From contig SSTB01000101.1 of the NCBI GenBank assembly GCA_009469665.1, positions 1 to 15,780 on the forward strand: a stretch of 15,780 bases of DNA, read 5' to 3'. Positions 7,076 through 15,530 of this stretch are shown here, piece after piece (the first letter of the stretch is position 1; each line of letters begins with the position of its first letter). The DNA comes from Azonexaceae bacterium. Its GTDB lineage: Bacteria > Pseudomonadota > Gammaproteobacteria > Burkholderiales > Rhodocyclaceae. The position numbers and the translations under genes are program-made. Under the pieces are notes generated by a model. It searched no databases, was not told where the DNA came from, and worked only from the letters and a program-made list of their open reading frames with translations.

Positions 7076-7951
7076 ATGCCCCGGCCGCGCATCGGCATCG
7101 CGTTGGGATCGGGTTCCGCCCGGGGCTGGGCCCACATCGGCGTCCTGCGGGCCTTGCAGGAAGCGGGCATCGAGCCCGACGTGGTGTGCGGTACCTCCAT
7201 CGGCGCCTTCGTGGGCGCCGCCTACGCCTCGGGCGACCTGGACAAGCTGGAAGCCTGGGCCCGGGGCCTCGGGCGGCGCGACGTGCTGGGCTATTTCGAC
7301 GTCACCCTGGCGGGGGGGCTCATCAAGGGCGAAAAACTCCTGGCCTTCGCCGCCCAGACATTCCTCAACAGCGCCTTCGAAGACCTGGAACGGCCCTTCG
7401 CCTGTGTCGCCACCGACCTGGCAAGCGGGCGGGAAATCTGGCTGCGGGAGGGCGCCGTGGCCGACGCCGTGCGCGCCTCCATCGCCCTGCCCGGGCTTTT
7501 CGCCCCGCAGATCATCGATGACCGGCACCTGGTGGATGGTGGCCTGGTCAATCCCGTGCCGGTCTCGCTTTGCCGTGCCCTCGACGCCGACATCGTCATT
7601 GCCGTCGACCTGGGGACCGACGTCGTCCACCAGCGTTACCGCAAGGCGGAAGCCGGGGCCAGCCGCCCGCCGGGCTGGCGGCAACGGGTCGGGCGCTGGC
7701 TGGGCCGGGGCGGCGGAGAAGAGAGCGGGGCCTTTCGTCCTTCCCTGGCTGACGTGCTGGCCAACAGCATCGCCATCATGCAGGGGCGCATTGCCCGTTC
7801 CCGCTTGGCCGGCGAACCGGCCGACGTGCTGATCGCCCCGCGCCTCGGGCAGTTGGGGCTCCTCGATTACCACCGGGCGGCGGAAGCCATTGCCGCGGGG
7901 CGCAAGGCTACCGAGCACATGCTGCCGCTGCTGGAAAACTGTCTGGAATGA
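7076..7951 (+). CDS. Patatin-like phospholipase family protein (RssA/NTE type)
   Basis: A 291-aa patatin-fold serine hydrolase. The oxyanion loop GSGSARG is at 11-17, the nucleophile box GTSIG at 39-43 (Ser41), and the dyad Asp154 lies in DGG (154-156), so a catalytic Ser-Asp dyad is intact. The length and the order of these motifs match bacterial RssA/YlbK-type proteins, whose physiological substrates (phospholipids or lysophospholipids) are mostly unknown. No signal peptide is visible. An Arg/Gly-rich insert (about 205-222) interrupts the domain after the IVIAVDLGTDV strand. A weak AGG lies 5 nt before the ATG. The stop TGA abuts the left end of the structured element, and in the ancestral state the gene probably overlapped the next one at ATGA. 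Confidence 0.88.
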   Translation: MPRPRIGIALGSGSARGWAHIGVLRALQEAGIEPDVVCGTSIGAFVGAAYASGDLDKLEAWARGLGRRDVLGYFDVTLAGGLIKGEKLLAFAAQTFLNSAFEDLERPFACVATDLASGREIWLREGAVADAVRASIALPGLFAPQIIDDRHLVDGGLVNPVPVSLCRALDADIVIAVDLGTDVVHQRYRKAEAGASRPPGWRQRVGRWLGRGGGEESGAFRPSLADVLANSIAIMQGRIARSRLAGEPADVLIAPRLGQLGLLDYHRAAEAIAAGRKATEHMLPLLENCLE

Positions 7952-8186
7952 TCCTAGAAACCTCGGTTGGACGAGCCCGTTGGGGCGTTCGGGCGGGAGT
8001 CTGGCGCGAAGCGACGACGCGGCAGGCTGATGCCTGCAAGGAGGAACGACAAAGCCAGGCGCTCGCCCGGATGCGCCAGCGGGCGCGTAGCGGTGCTACA
8101 CAATGGGTGAGTGATTCGGAGTGGCACGGAGGTCGCGGGCAGAAGGTTTTCCGGGCATCGATAAGCGGTCAACTGAGGTTTCTAGG
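7952..8186 (+). ncRNA. Putative HEARO-type structured RNA (orphan IscB omega-RNA)
   Basis: Seen: the two ends pair into a long basal helix. Inside are hairpins 7975-7979/7990-7994 (GCCCG/CGGGC), 8022-8027/8032-8037 (GCAGGC, loop TGAT, GCCTGC) and 8087-8091/8095-8099 (GTAGC/GCTAC). The helices 8058-8062/8073-8077 and 8064-8068/8081-8085 interleave, so they form a possible pseudoknot or two alternative folds. Known, from memory: HEARO/IscB omega-RNAs are about 200-250 nt and contain AGGCTGA, then an AAGG..GAA block, a pseudoknot region, then GCATAGCGG followed by TGC. Here AGGCTGA is at 8024-8030, AAGGAGGAA at 8038-8046 and GCGTAGCGGTGC at 8085-8096, in the same order and spacing. Inferred: in such systems the guide is the sequence just 5' of the element (end of the patatin gene), and the target-adjacent motif is the 3' ATGA. 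I could not run a covariance search. Confidence 0.55.
8175..8178 (+). promoter_or_regulatory. Shine-Dalgarno site for the FAD oxidoreductase, inside the element's right arm
   Basis: GAGG at 8175-8178 is 8 nt from the ATG at 8187. It belongs to the right terminal repeat of the inserted element, and pairing with the left arm would hide it. Confidence 0.55.
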
Positions 8187-9593
8187 ATGAGTGCCGAACT
8201 CGTCGCCACCCTGGTGCATCTGGTGGGGCCGGCCCAAGTCCTCACGGCGCCAGCGGAGTGTGCTCCCTACCTGACCGACTGGCGCGGGCGCTACCGCGGC
8301 GCGGCGCGCTGCGTCGTGCGGCCGGGGACTGCGGCCGAAGTGGCGGCGGTGGTGGGGGCCTGCGCCGCCGCTGGCGTGCCCATGGTGCCCCAGGGGGGCA
8401 ACACCGGCCTGTGCGGCGGGGCCACCCCGGCCCCTGAAGGCGAAGCGGTCCTCATCGCCCTGGGCCGCCTCGACCGGGTGCGCGGGGTCGATGCCGCCAA
8501 TCGCACCCTGACGGCGGAAGCCGGCTGCACCCTGGCGGCGGTCCACGATGCGGCGGCGGCGGTGGGCTGTCTTTTCCCCCTGTCGCTCGCTTCGCAAGGG
8601 AGCTGTCAGATCGGCGGCAACCTGGCCACCAATGCCGGCGGTGTCCAGGTGCTGCGCTACGGCACCACCCGGGATCTGGTCCTCGGCATCGAAGCCGTGC
8701 TGCCCGACGGCCGGCTGTGGAATGGCCTGCGGGCGTTGAGGAAGGACAACACCGGCTACGACCTGAAGCAGCTCTTCATCGGCGCCGAGGGTACCCTGGG
8801 CATCATCACCGCCGCCTCGCTCAAGCTTTTCCCCCGTCCGGCGGTTCAGGCCACCGCCTGGATCAATGTGTCCCATCCCGAGGCCGCGCTTGCGCTGCTG
8901 GGCGGGGCCCAGCAGGCCTTCGACGCCCGCCTGACGGCGTTCGAACTGGTATCGGAAGCCGCCCTGGGGCTGGTGATGCGCCATATCCCGGGTACCCGGC
9001 GGCCCACCGTCGTTACGCCCTGGTATGTCCTGGCCGAGGTTTCCGCCAGCGACGGGGCGGCCCCCCTGGCGGCCGGTCTGGAAGCCTGGCTCGCCAGGGC
9101 GCTTGCGGTGGGGCTGGTCAGCGATGCCGCCATCGCCCAGTCGGCAGCCCAGGCCCAGGCGCTGTGGCATCTGCGAGAGAGCATTTCCGAGGCCCAGAAG
9201 ATCGAGGGCTTCAGCGTCAAGCACGACATCGCCGTGCCGGTCAGCCGGATTCCAGAATTCCTCGCCCGCGCCGACGCCCTTGTGGAGGCTGCCTTCCCCG
9301 GGCTGCGGGTGGTCGCCTTCGGCCATGTCGGGGACGGCAATCTGCACTACAACCTGTCCATGGCTGAAGCGGAAGGGAACGCCACCTTCATCGCCCGCCA
9401 GGAGGAAGTCCACCGCCGCGTGCACGACCTGGTCCATGAACTGGGGGGCTCCATTTCCGCCGAGCACGGGCTGGGACAATTGAAGCGCGAGGAAATCCGC
9501 CGTTACAAGAGCGAGGTCGAACTGGACCTGATGGCCAGCGTCAAGGCCGCGCTGGACCCGCGGGGCCTGATGAACCCGGGCAAGGTGCTTTAG
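8187..9593 (+). CDS. FAD-binding oxidoreductase, GlcD / D-2-hydroxyacid dehydrogenase family
   Basis: A 468-aa flavoprotein of the VAO/PCMH family. The FAD-binding PCMH domain covers about residues 38-215, with PQGGNTGLCGGATP (68-81), SCQIGGNLATNAGG (139-152) and FIGAEGTLGIIT (197-208). The C-terminal FAD-oxidase domain carries HVGDGNLHYN (380-389), EHGLG (426-430) and the ending LDPRGLMNPGKVL. This arrangement is that of D-lactate, glycolate (GlcD) and D-2-hydroxyglutarate dehydrogenases, which oxidise 2-hydroxyacids to 2-oxoacids and pass electrons to quinone or an electron-transfer flavoprotein. No GlcE/GlcF partner follows, so a stand-alone D-2-hydroxyglutarate or D-lactate dehydrogenase is more likely than glycolate oxidase. 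The ATG at 8187 lies flush against the inserted element, which supplies its ribosome site. Confidence 0.88.
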   Translation: MSAELVATLVHLVGPAQVLTAPAECAPYLTDWRGRYRGAARCVVRPGTAAEVAAVVGACAAAGVPMVPQGGNTGLCGGATPAPEGEAVLIALGRLDRVRGVDAANRTLTAEAGCTLAAVHDAAAAVGCLFPLSLASQGSCQIGGNLATNAGGVQVLRYGTTRDLVLGIEAVLPDGRLWNGLRALRKDNTGYDLKQLFIGAEGTLGIITAASLKLFPRPAVQATAWINVSHPEAALALLGGAQQAFDARLTAFELVSEAALGLVMRHIPGTRRPTVVTPWYVLAEVSASDGAAPLAAGLEAWLARALAVGLVSDAAIAQSAAQAQALWHLRESISEAQKIEGFSVKHDIAVPVSRIPEFLARADALVEAAFPGLRVVAFGHVGDGNLHYNLSMAEAEGNATFIARQEEVHRRVHDLVHELGGSISAEHGLGQLKREEIRRYKSEVELDLMASVKAALDPRGLMNPGKVL

Positions 9594-9654
9594 TCGGGAC
9601 CGCGTCGGGAGCCTTCCGCATCCCGGGGGGCGGGAAATCAGGCCGGGGCGCACC

Positions 9655-10986
9655 TTACTGAGGCAGACTCAGCGGGAGTTCCAGGCGTACGGTGGTCCCG
9701 GCGCCGGCCGTGCTTTCTATCGTCAAGCTGCCCCCCATCGCTTGGCTCAGCCGGTGGGCGATGGGCAGGCCGATACCGGCGCCCCGGTCCGGATGGCCGG
9801 TGGATTCCCGGCCTCGGGTGAAGACTTCGAACAGATGGGGGATTTCCTCCACCGGGATGCCGGGTCCGGTGTCCTTGATCACGATGTGCAAGCGCAGTGC
9901 CTGCTCGTCGAAGGCGCCGCGGCTGACGGTGACCTGCACCGTACCCCTTGCGGTGTACTTCACCGCGTTGTGCACCAGGTGGCGCAGCACCTTGCGCAGC
10001 TTGTCCAGGTCGCCCACCACCACCTCGGGGAGGTCGGCGTCCTGCGCCATGGTGAAATCGAGCCCCTTGGCCCGGGCGGCGCGGCCCAGGTCGCCGAGGA
10101 TGGCCGGGAGCAGTTCCGCCAGGCTGAAAGGCGTCGGATGCAGGGCGATCTGGCCCACCTCCAGGTCCGAGAGCTCGATCATGTTCTCGATCTTGCCCAA
10201 CAGATCCTGGGCCGATTCCCGCAGGGGGGTGAGCAGCTCGCGCTGCTCCGGGGTCAGACCCTCGCCGGCCAGCAGATCCGCCATGCCCATGATGCCGTTC
10301 ATGGGAGTACGCAATTCGTGGCTGATGCTGGCGAGGAAGCGGGCCTTGGCCTGGGCCGAAGCCTCGGCGCGGATCCGGGCGGCGGTGAGATCGGCCAGGA
10401 GGCGGTCTTTTTCGTGCTCCAGGCGCAGGGTTTCGCGCAGGGTGTCGTGAAAACGGTCGGCGCTGCGGGTGACTCCGTACAGGAAGGCCGCGGCCATCAA
10501 GGCGAAGGCGGCATGGAGCAAATCGGTTCCGGCGCCGGCACCCAGGGTGGCGACCACGATGGGCCAGGCATAGACGCGGAAGGCGGTGCGGTGCGCGCCC
10601 AGGAAGGGCACCGCTCCGGCGGTCATCCCCGCCATGACGAAGGCCGTGAAGAACATGCGGCCATGGTCGGCACCCAGCATGAAGAGCAGAGCCCCGGCCC
10701 CCCAGAGCAGCCCGGCGCCGGCCGCCCCGACCACCGCCAGGCGCAGCCAGGGCTGCGGATCCCGGGCAGCGGCTTCGGCTTGCTCCAGGTAGCGCCGCGC
10801 CAGGACGATGCGGCCCCCCACCACGAACAGCACCAGTCCCCACCAGATGAGCGCCGGCCCCAAGCCCACCGCGTCCTTCCATAGCAGGGTGAGGAGCGTG
10901 GCGTTGAACAGGCTGAGAATCTGCCCCAGGGCGGTGTTGCGATAGAGCAGGTCGGTCTGGCGGGCGAGGATGGCGGTGTCGTTCAT
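9655..10986 (-). CDS. Membrane-bound sensor histidine kinase (orphan)
   Basis: A 443-aa kinase. About six hydrophobic helices fill residues 17-175 with short loops, so there is no large periplasmic sensor domain. A short coiled linker follows (about 185-215), then a HisKA dimerisation domain with ISHELRTPMNG (phospho-acceptor His223) and a complete HATPase_c domain: N box HNAVKYT (Asn340), G1 DTGPGIP, F box LFEVFTRG and G2 GAGIGLPIA. Sequence around the His box (FLASISHELRTPMNGIMGMADLL) is of the type found in hybrid kinases, but no receiver domain is attached and no response-regulator gene is adjacent. The ATG at 10986 is chosen over a TTG 39 bp upstream; neither has a good ribosome site. 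The signal and partner are unknown. It converges on the FAD oxidoreductase gene with a 61-bp gap. Confidence 0.88.
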   Translation of the reverse strand: MNDTAILARQTDLLYRNTALGQILSLFNATLLTLLWKDAVGLGPALIWWGLVLFVVGGRIVLARRYLEQAEAAARDPQPWLRLAVVGAAGAGLLWGAGALLFMLGADHGRMFFTAFVMAGMTAGAVPFLGAHRTAFRVYAWPIVVATLGAGAGTDLLHAAFALMAAAFLYGVTRSADRFHDTLRETLRLEHEKDRLLADLTAARIRAEASAQAKARFLASISHELRTPMNGIMGMADLLAGEGLTPEQRELLTPLRESAQDLLGKIENMIELSDLEVGQIALHPTPFSLAELLPAILGDLGRAARAKGLDFTMAQDADLPEVVVGDLDKLRKVLRHLVHNAVKYTARGTVQVTVSRGAFDEQALRLHIVIKDTGPGIPVEEIPHLFEVFTRGRESTGHPDRGAGIGLPIAHRLSQAMGGSLTIESTAGAGTTVRLELPLSLPQ

Positions 10987-11139
10987 CGTGGGCCCGGGGG
11001 GAGTTTCAGCGCGCGAGAGGCACAACGACTGCGCGGGCTTCCCTCGCCAGGAGCGTGGGAAGGGGCAGGATGGGGCAGGACGGCGCGGGGAGGGCGTCCG
11101 GTTTCGTCGTGTGTCATCGCGGGGGCCGATCCGCGGCCG

Positions 11140-12018
11140 TCAGTGCAGGGTCGCGGGGGCTACCCCGTCGAAGAGGGCGGCGACATCCTCCGGTGCGAAA
11201 CGGTATTCGCGGTGGCACATGTCGTCCCGCAGCACGATGGCCCCCCGCTCCCGCACCAGGGCTTCGGCCTCCGCACGGCCCAGGCTGAGGATCACATTGC
11301 GCACCTTGTCCCAGTCCTCGGGGCAGTGGTAGCTCACCGCCACCGGGTCGTAGAGCCGGACGCCCCGGGCGGCGATGTCCTCGTGGAAGAGGCGCTGCAA
11401 GAGTGCGGCGGCGTCGAGGCCCAGCAGTTCCTCGCATTTCACCGTCTCGGCCAGGGCAGTGACGCGCCGCCAGCCGTCCGGGTCGGAACGGTCCGCTTCG
11501 GGCATCTTTTGCAGGAAGAGACAGCCCACCGCCTGGGGCGAAGCGGCGAGGAAGAGGCGCGAAGGCTGCTGCTCGGATTGCTCCAGGTAGTGCTCGAAGA
11601 TGGCGCCTACGCCCTCGCCGACCAGGGGAACGAAACTCTGGTAAGGCTGGCGGGCCGTGGGCAGGTCGAGGCTGAGCAGCAGGCGCCCGCCGCATTCGGC
11701 GCCGAGAAGTTGCGGCGCCGGGGCGGGGGCCACCTGCGGGGCGCTGCGGGCCATGCCCCGCAGGCGCAGGCTTTCGTCACAATCGACCACCAACAGGCGG
11801 ATGGGGCCTTCGCCCTGCAATTGGAGGGTCAGGCGGCCCGGCTGCTTCAGTTGGCCAGCCACCAGGACGGTGACCGCGGCCAGCTCCCCTAGCAGGGCCG
11901 CCACGGGCCAGGCGTAGCCCCGGTCTTCCTGCAGCTTCCGCCAGGATTCCTCCAGGCGTACCCAGGCGCCGCGGACATCGAGTCCTTCGAAGAGGAAGCG
12001 TTGGAAGTGGTCGTTCAT
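11140..12018 (-). CDS. hslO: Hsp33-family chaperone with degenerate redox switch
   Basis: A 292-aa protein matching Hsp33 throughout. The N-terminal chaperone domain includes RGAWVRLEESW, GPIRLLVVDC and a TVKCEELLG segment. Hsp33 is a cytosolic holdase switched on by oxidation of four zinc-bound cysteines (CxC and CxxC; Cys232, 234, 265, 268 in E. coli). Here the corresponding segments read SYHCPED and RDDMCHREY: the first cysteine of each pair is replaced (Tyr230, Asp265) and only Cys232 and Cys268 remain. The C-terminal fold around them (VRNVILSLG, EYRFAPEDVAALF) is otherwise kept, so this looks like functional divergence rather than decay. A second MITE-like element ends about 30 bp upstream of the ATG, and promoter elements may lie inside it. 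No clear ribosome site is visible. Confidence 0.92.
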   Translation of the reverse strand: MNDHFQRFLFEGLDVRGAWVRLEESWRKLQEDRGYAWPVAALLGELAAVTVLVAGQLKQPGRLTLQLQGEGPIRLLVVDCDESLRLRGMARSAPQVAPAPAPQLLGAECGGRLLLSLDLPTARQPYQSFVPLVGEGVGAIFEHYLEQSEQQPSRLFLAASPQAVGCLFLQKMPEADRSDPDGWRRVTALAETVKCEELLGLDAAALLQRLFHEDIAARGVRLYDPVAVSYHCPEDWDKVRNVILSLGRAEAEALVRERGAIVLRDDMCHREYRFAPEDVAALFDGVAPATLH

Positions 12019-12051
12019 GGTGTGGTGAGGGTGCAGGAGTGGAGGCGCTCA

Positions 12052-12210
12052 GAGCCCGTGAATTTTTCGGGCGCGCCCGAGCGGCGTGCCCAGGTGTGCT
12101 TGATAAAGACGCACAGCACAGCCATAGCTCGGGCTATGGCGAGCATGTGCAACGCCGAGTGGGCGCAGGGGGGCACGACGAGCGGGGGTGAACGAAATTT
12201 TCACAGGCTC
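12052..12210. mobile_element. MITE-like palindromic element, about 159 bp
   Basis: Imperfect terminal inverted repeats: GAGCCCGTGAATTTTTCG (12052-12069) matches the reverse complement of 12193-12210 with three mismatches. TCA flanks both sides (12049-12051 and 12211-12213), a possible 3-bp target duplication. The interior is a nested palindrome: CGGCGT/ACGCCG (12082-12087/12152-12157), GCACA/TGTGC (12111-12115/12146-12150) and a perfect 8-bp stem GCCATAGC/GCTATGGC (12121-12128/12133-12140) with loop TCGG. A 12-bp palindrome also sits at 12068-12079. No coding capacity. The right end overlaps the arsC-like stop codon. The parent transposon is not identifiable from this window. Confidence 0.7.
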
Positions 12211-12555
12211 TCAGTCCAGGGTTCTGGCGTAGATTTCCGGGTCGAAGCCCACCAGGAGCGTTCCCCCGGCGTCGAGGACGGGACGCTTGATGAGTGCCGG
12301 CGAGCGGGCCATGAGGTGCAGGGCCTTGGCTTCGTCCACGTCGGCCCGCTCGGCGTCATCGAGTTTCTTCCACATGAGGCCACGGGTGTTGAGGAGGACT
12401 TTCCAGCCCGCCCGGCGGTTCCAGTCGGGCAGATGGGCCTCGGCCACGCCGGCCTTCTTGTAATCGACGAACTCGTAGGCGACGCCATGGGCTTCCAGCC
12501 AGGCGAAGGCTTTCTTCATGGTGTCGCAGTTCTTGATACCGTAGATGCGGACCAT
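12211..12555 (-). CDS. ArsC/Spx-family reductase (YffB-like)
   Basis: A 114-aa thioredoxin-fold protein of the ArsC-related (Spx/MgsR, YffB) family. The active-site loop is KNCDTMKKA, with a single Cys10 (a CxxM pattern rather than CxxC). The conserved substrate-side segment SPALIKRPVLD carries the typical arginine. True arsenate reductases of this fold have longer sequences and sit in ars operons; neither holds here. The role is probably glutathione- or thiol-dependent reduction with unknown substrate. It starts 1 bp after the tex stop, with GAGGAA inside the end of tex as ribosome site, so the two are translationally coupled. Its stop codon (TGA) is the junction with the MITE-like element, which may have replaced the last codons or simply inserted at TGA. 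Confidence 0.86.
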   Translation of the reverse strand: MVRIYGIKNCDTMKKAFAWLEAHGVAYEFVDYKKAGVAEAHLPDWNRRAGWKVLLNTRGLMWKKLDDAERADVDEAKALHLMARSPALIKRPVLDAGGTLLVGFDPEIYARTLD

Positions 12556-12556
12556 T

Positions 12557-14875
<2,319 letters not shown>

Positions 14876-14891
14876 GGACGTCCGGGAGACC

Positions 14892-14921
14892 AAAAAAAGG
14901 GCGAACTATGCGTAATCCGCC
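14892..14921 (-). terminator. Intrinsic terminator behind the carbonic anhydrase-like gene
   Basis: On the minus strand GGCGGATT (14921-14914) pairs with AGTTCGCC (14907-14900) across the loop ACGCAT, an 8-bp stem with two G-U pairs. A run of seven T follows (14898-14892). It lies about 50 bp past the stop of the carbonic anhydrase-like gene and overlaps the predicted tex promoter. Confidence 0.65.
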
Positions 14922-14933
14922 GGCAAATGACAA
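14905..14933 (-). promoter_or_regulatory. Sigma70-type promoter of tex
   Basis: On the minus strand TTGTCA (14933-14928, five of six to consensus) is followed after 17 bp by CATAGT (14910-14905, four of six). Transcription would start near 14898 and give a leader of about 23 nt before the ATG at 14875. Confidence 0.5.
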
Positions 14934-14972
14934 GGCGGGAAGCTGGCTGGAGAGGGTGCCCGGCGCGCGACG

Positions 14973-15494
14973 TCAGAGGGGTATCAGAGCGGCCCTGTAA
15001 CGGGCCGCGTTGCCTACGTAATGCTCGGCCGAGGCCTTCAGGCGCAGCACTTCCTCGTCGTTCAGTTCGCGGATGACCTTTCCGGGGGAGCCGACGATGA
15101 GCACCCGGTCCGGGAAGACCTTACCCTCGGGGATGAGGGTGTTGGCGCCGACGATGCAACTGCGCCCGATGACCGCCCGGTTGAGGATGATTGAGCCGAT
15201 GCCGATCAGACTGCCGTCGCCCACCGTGCAGCCGTGCAGCATGACCATGTGGCCCACCGTGACGTCGCTGCCCAGGGTGAGAGGCACGCCCTCGTCGGTG
15301 TGCAGGACCGAGCCGTCCTGGATGTTGCTGCGGGCACCGATGCTGATGGGATCGTTGTCGCCGCGCAGCACCGCGTTCCACCAGACCGAGGCTGCGGCAC
15401 CCAGGCGCACGTCGCCGATGAGCGTGGCGTTGGCGGCGACCCAGGCCGTGGGGTCGATGGCGGGTGTCTTTTCGTCTATGCGGAAAATGGGCAT
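14973..15494 (-). CDS. Gamma-carbonic anhydrase family protein (YrdA/CaiE-like left-handed beta-helix)
   Basis: A 173-aa hexapeptide-repeat protein. Imperfect hexapeptide turns run from about residue 12 to 135 (for example NATLIGDVRLG, SNIQDGSVLHTDEG, VTVGHMVMLHGCTVGDGSLIGIGSIILNRAVIGRSCIVGAN). Metal-ligand histidines of the family are visible: His65 in VLHTDEG, and His82 and His87 in VGHMVMLHG. The family forms trimers binding Zn or Fe; many YrdA-type members show little or no carbonic anhydrase activity, so the catalytic role is uncertain. The ATG at 15494 is fixed by AGGAG (15507-15503), 8 nt away, although the frame is open further upstream. It is divergent from the MazG-like gene with 36 bp between start codons. 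Confidence 0.9.
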   Translation of the reverse strand: MPIFRIDEKTPAIDPTAWVAANATLIGDVRLGAAASVWWNAVLRGDNDPISIGARSNIQDGSVLHTDEGVPLTLGSDVTVGHMVMLHGCTVGDGSLIGIGSIILNRAVIGRSCIVGANTLIPEGKVFPDRVLIVGSPGKVIRELNDEEVLRLKASAEHYVGNAARYRAALIPL

Positions 15495-15502
15495 GATGCG
15501 GG

Positions 15503-15507
15503 CTCCT
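15503..15507 (-). promoter_or_regulatory. Shine-Dalgarno site of the carbonic anhydrase-like gene
   Basis: AGGAG on the minus strand lies 8 nt before the ATG at 15494 and decides that start against the open frame that extends to 15602. A TACAAT at 15529-15524 could be its -10 box, but no -35 is recognisable. Confidence 0.7.
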
Positions 15508-15518
15508 AAAGGTAGAGC

Positions 15519-15523
15519 GGGAG
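15519..15523 (+). promoter_or_regulatory. Shine-Dalgarno site of the MazG-like gene
   Basis: GGGAG ends 7 nt before the TTG at 15531 and supports that codon as the start. No ATG or GTG start fits the frame nearby. Confidence 0.6.
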
Positions 15524-15530
15524 ATTGTAA

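Larger units (their letters stand above)
7948..8190 (+). mobile_element. 235-bp inserted element with terminal inverted repeats and flanking ATGA (HEARO/omega-RNA-like)
   Basis: The left end TCCTAGAAACCTCGGTTG (7952-7969) is the reverse complement of the right end, apart from one mismatch and one extra flanking base: CAACTGAGGTTTCTAGG(A) at 8170-8187. ATGA stands on both sides, at 7948-7951 and 8187-8190, either as a 4-bp duplication or as a site preference. The insert (7952-8186) fills the whole gap between two intact genes and has no protein-coding content I can support. HEARO elements are known to insert next to ATGA or GTGA. Removing the insert with one ATGA copy joins the flanks as CTGGAATGAGTGCC, an ATGA stop/start overlap. 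No iscB or transposase is in the window. The alternative is an ordinary MITE with a 3-bp TGA duplication. Confidence 0.7.

Noticed and set aside
7948..8190. Short open frames on both strands (80 and 72 codons) across the inserted element.
   Set aside because: They start or end in the terminal repeats, have no recognisable domain or ribosome site, and the RNA-like pairing explains the sequence better.
10987..11025. Upstream TTG start that would lengthen the histidine kinase by 13 residues.
   Set aside because: The extra residues are Pro-rich and unlike a membrane N-terminus; the ATG at 10986 sits right before the first helices.
11062..11080. Direct repeat GGGGCAGGA twice, 1 bp apart, in the hslO to histidine kinase gap.
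   Set aside because: Two short copies in a G-rich stretch are unremarkable. The rest of this roughly 150-bp gap shows no clear terminator or promoter.
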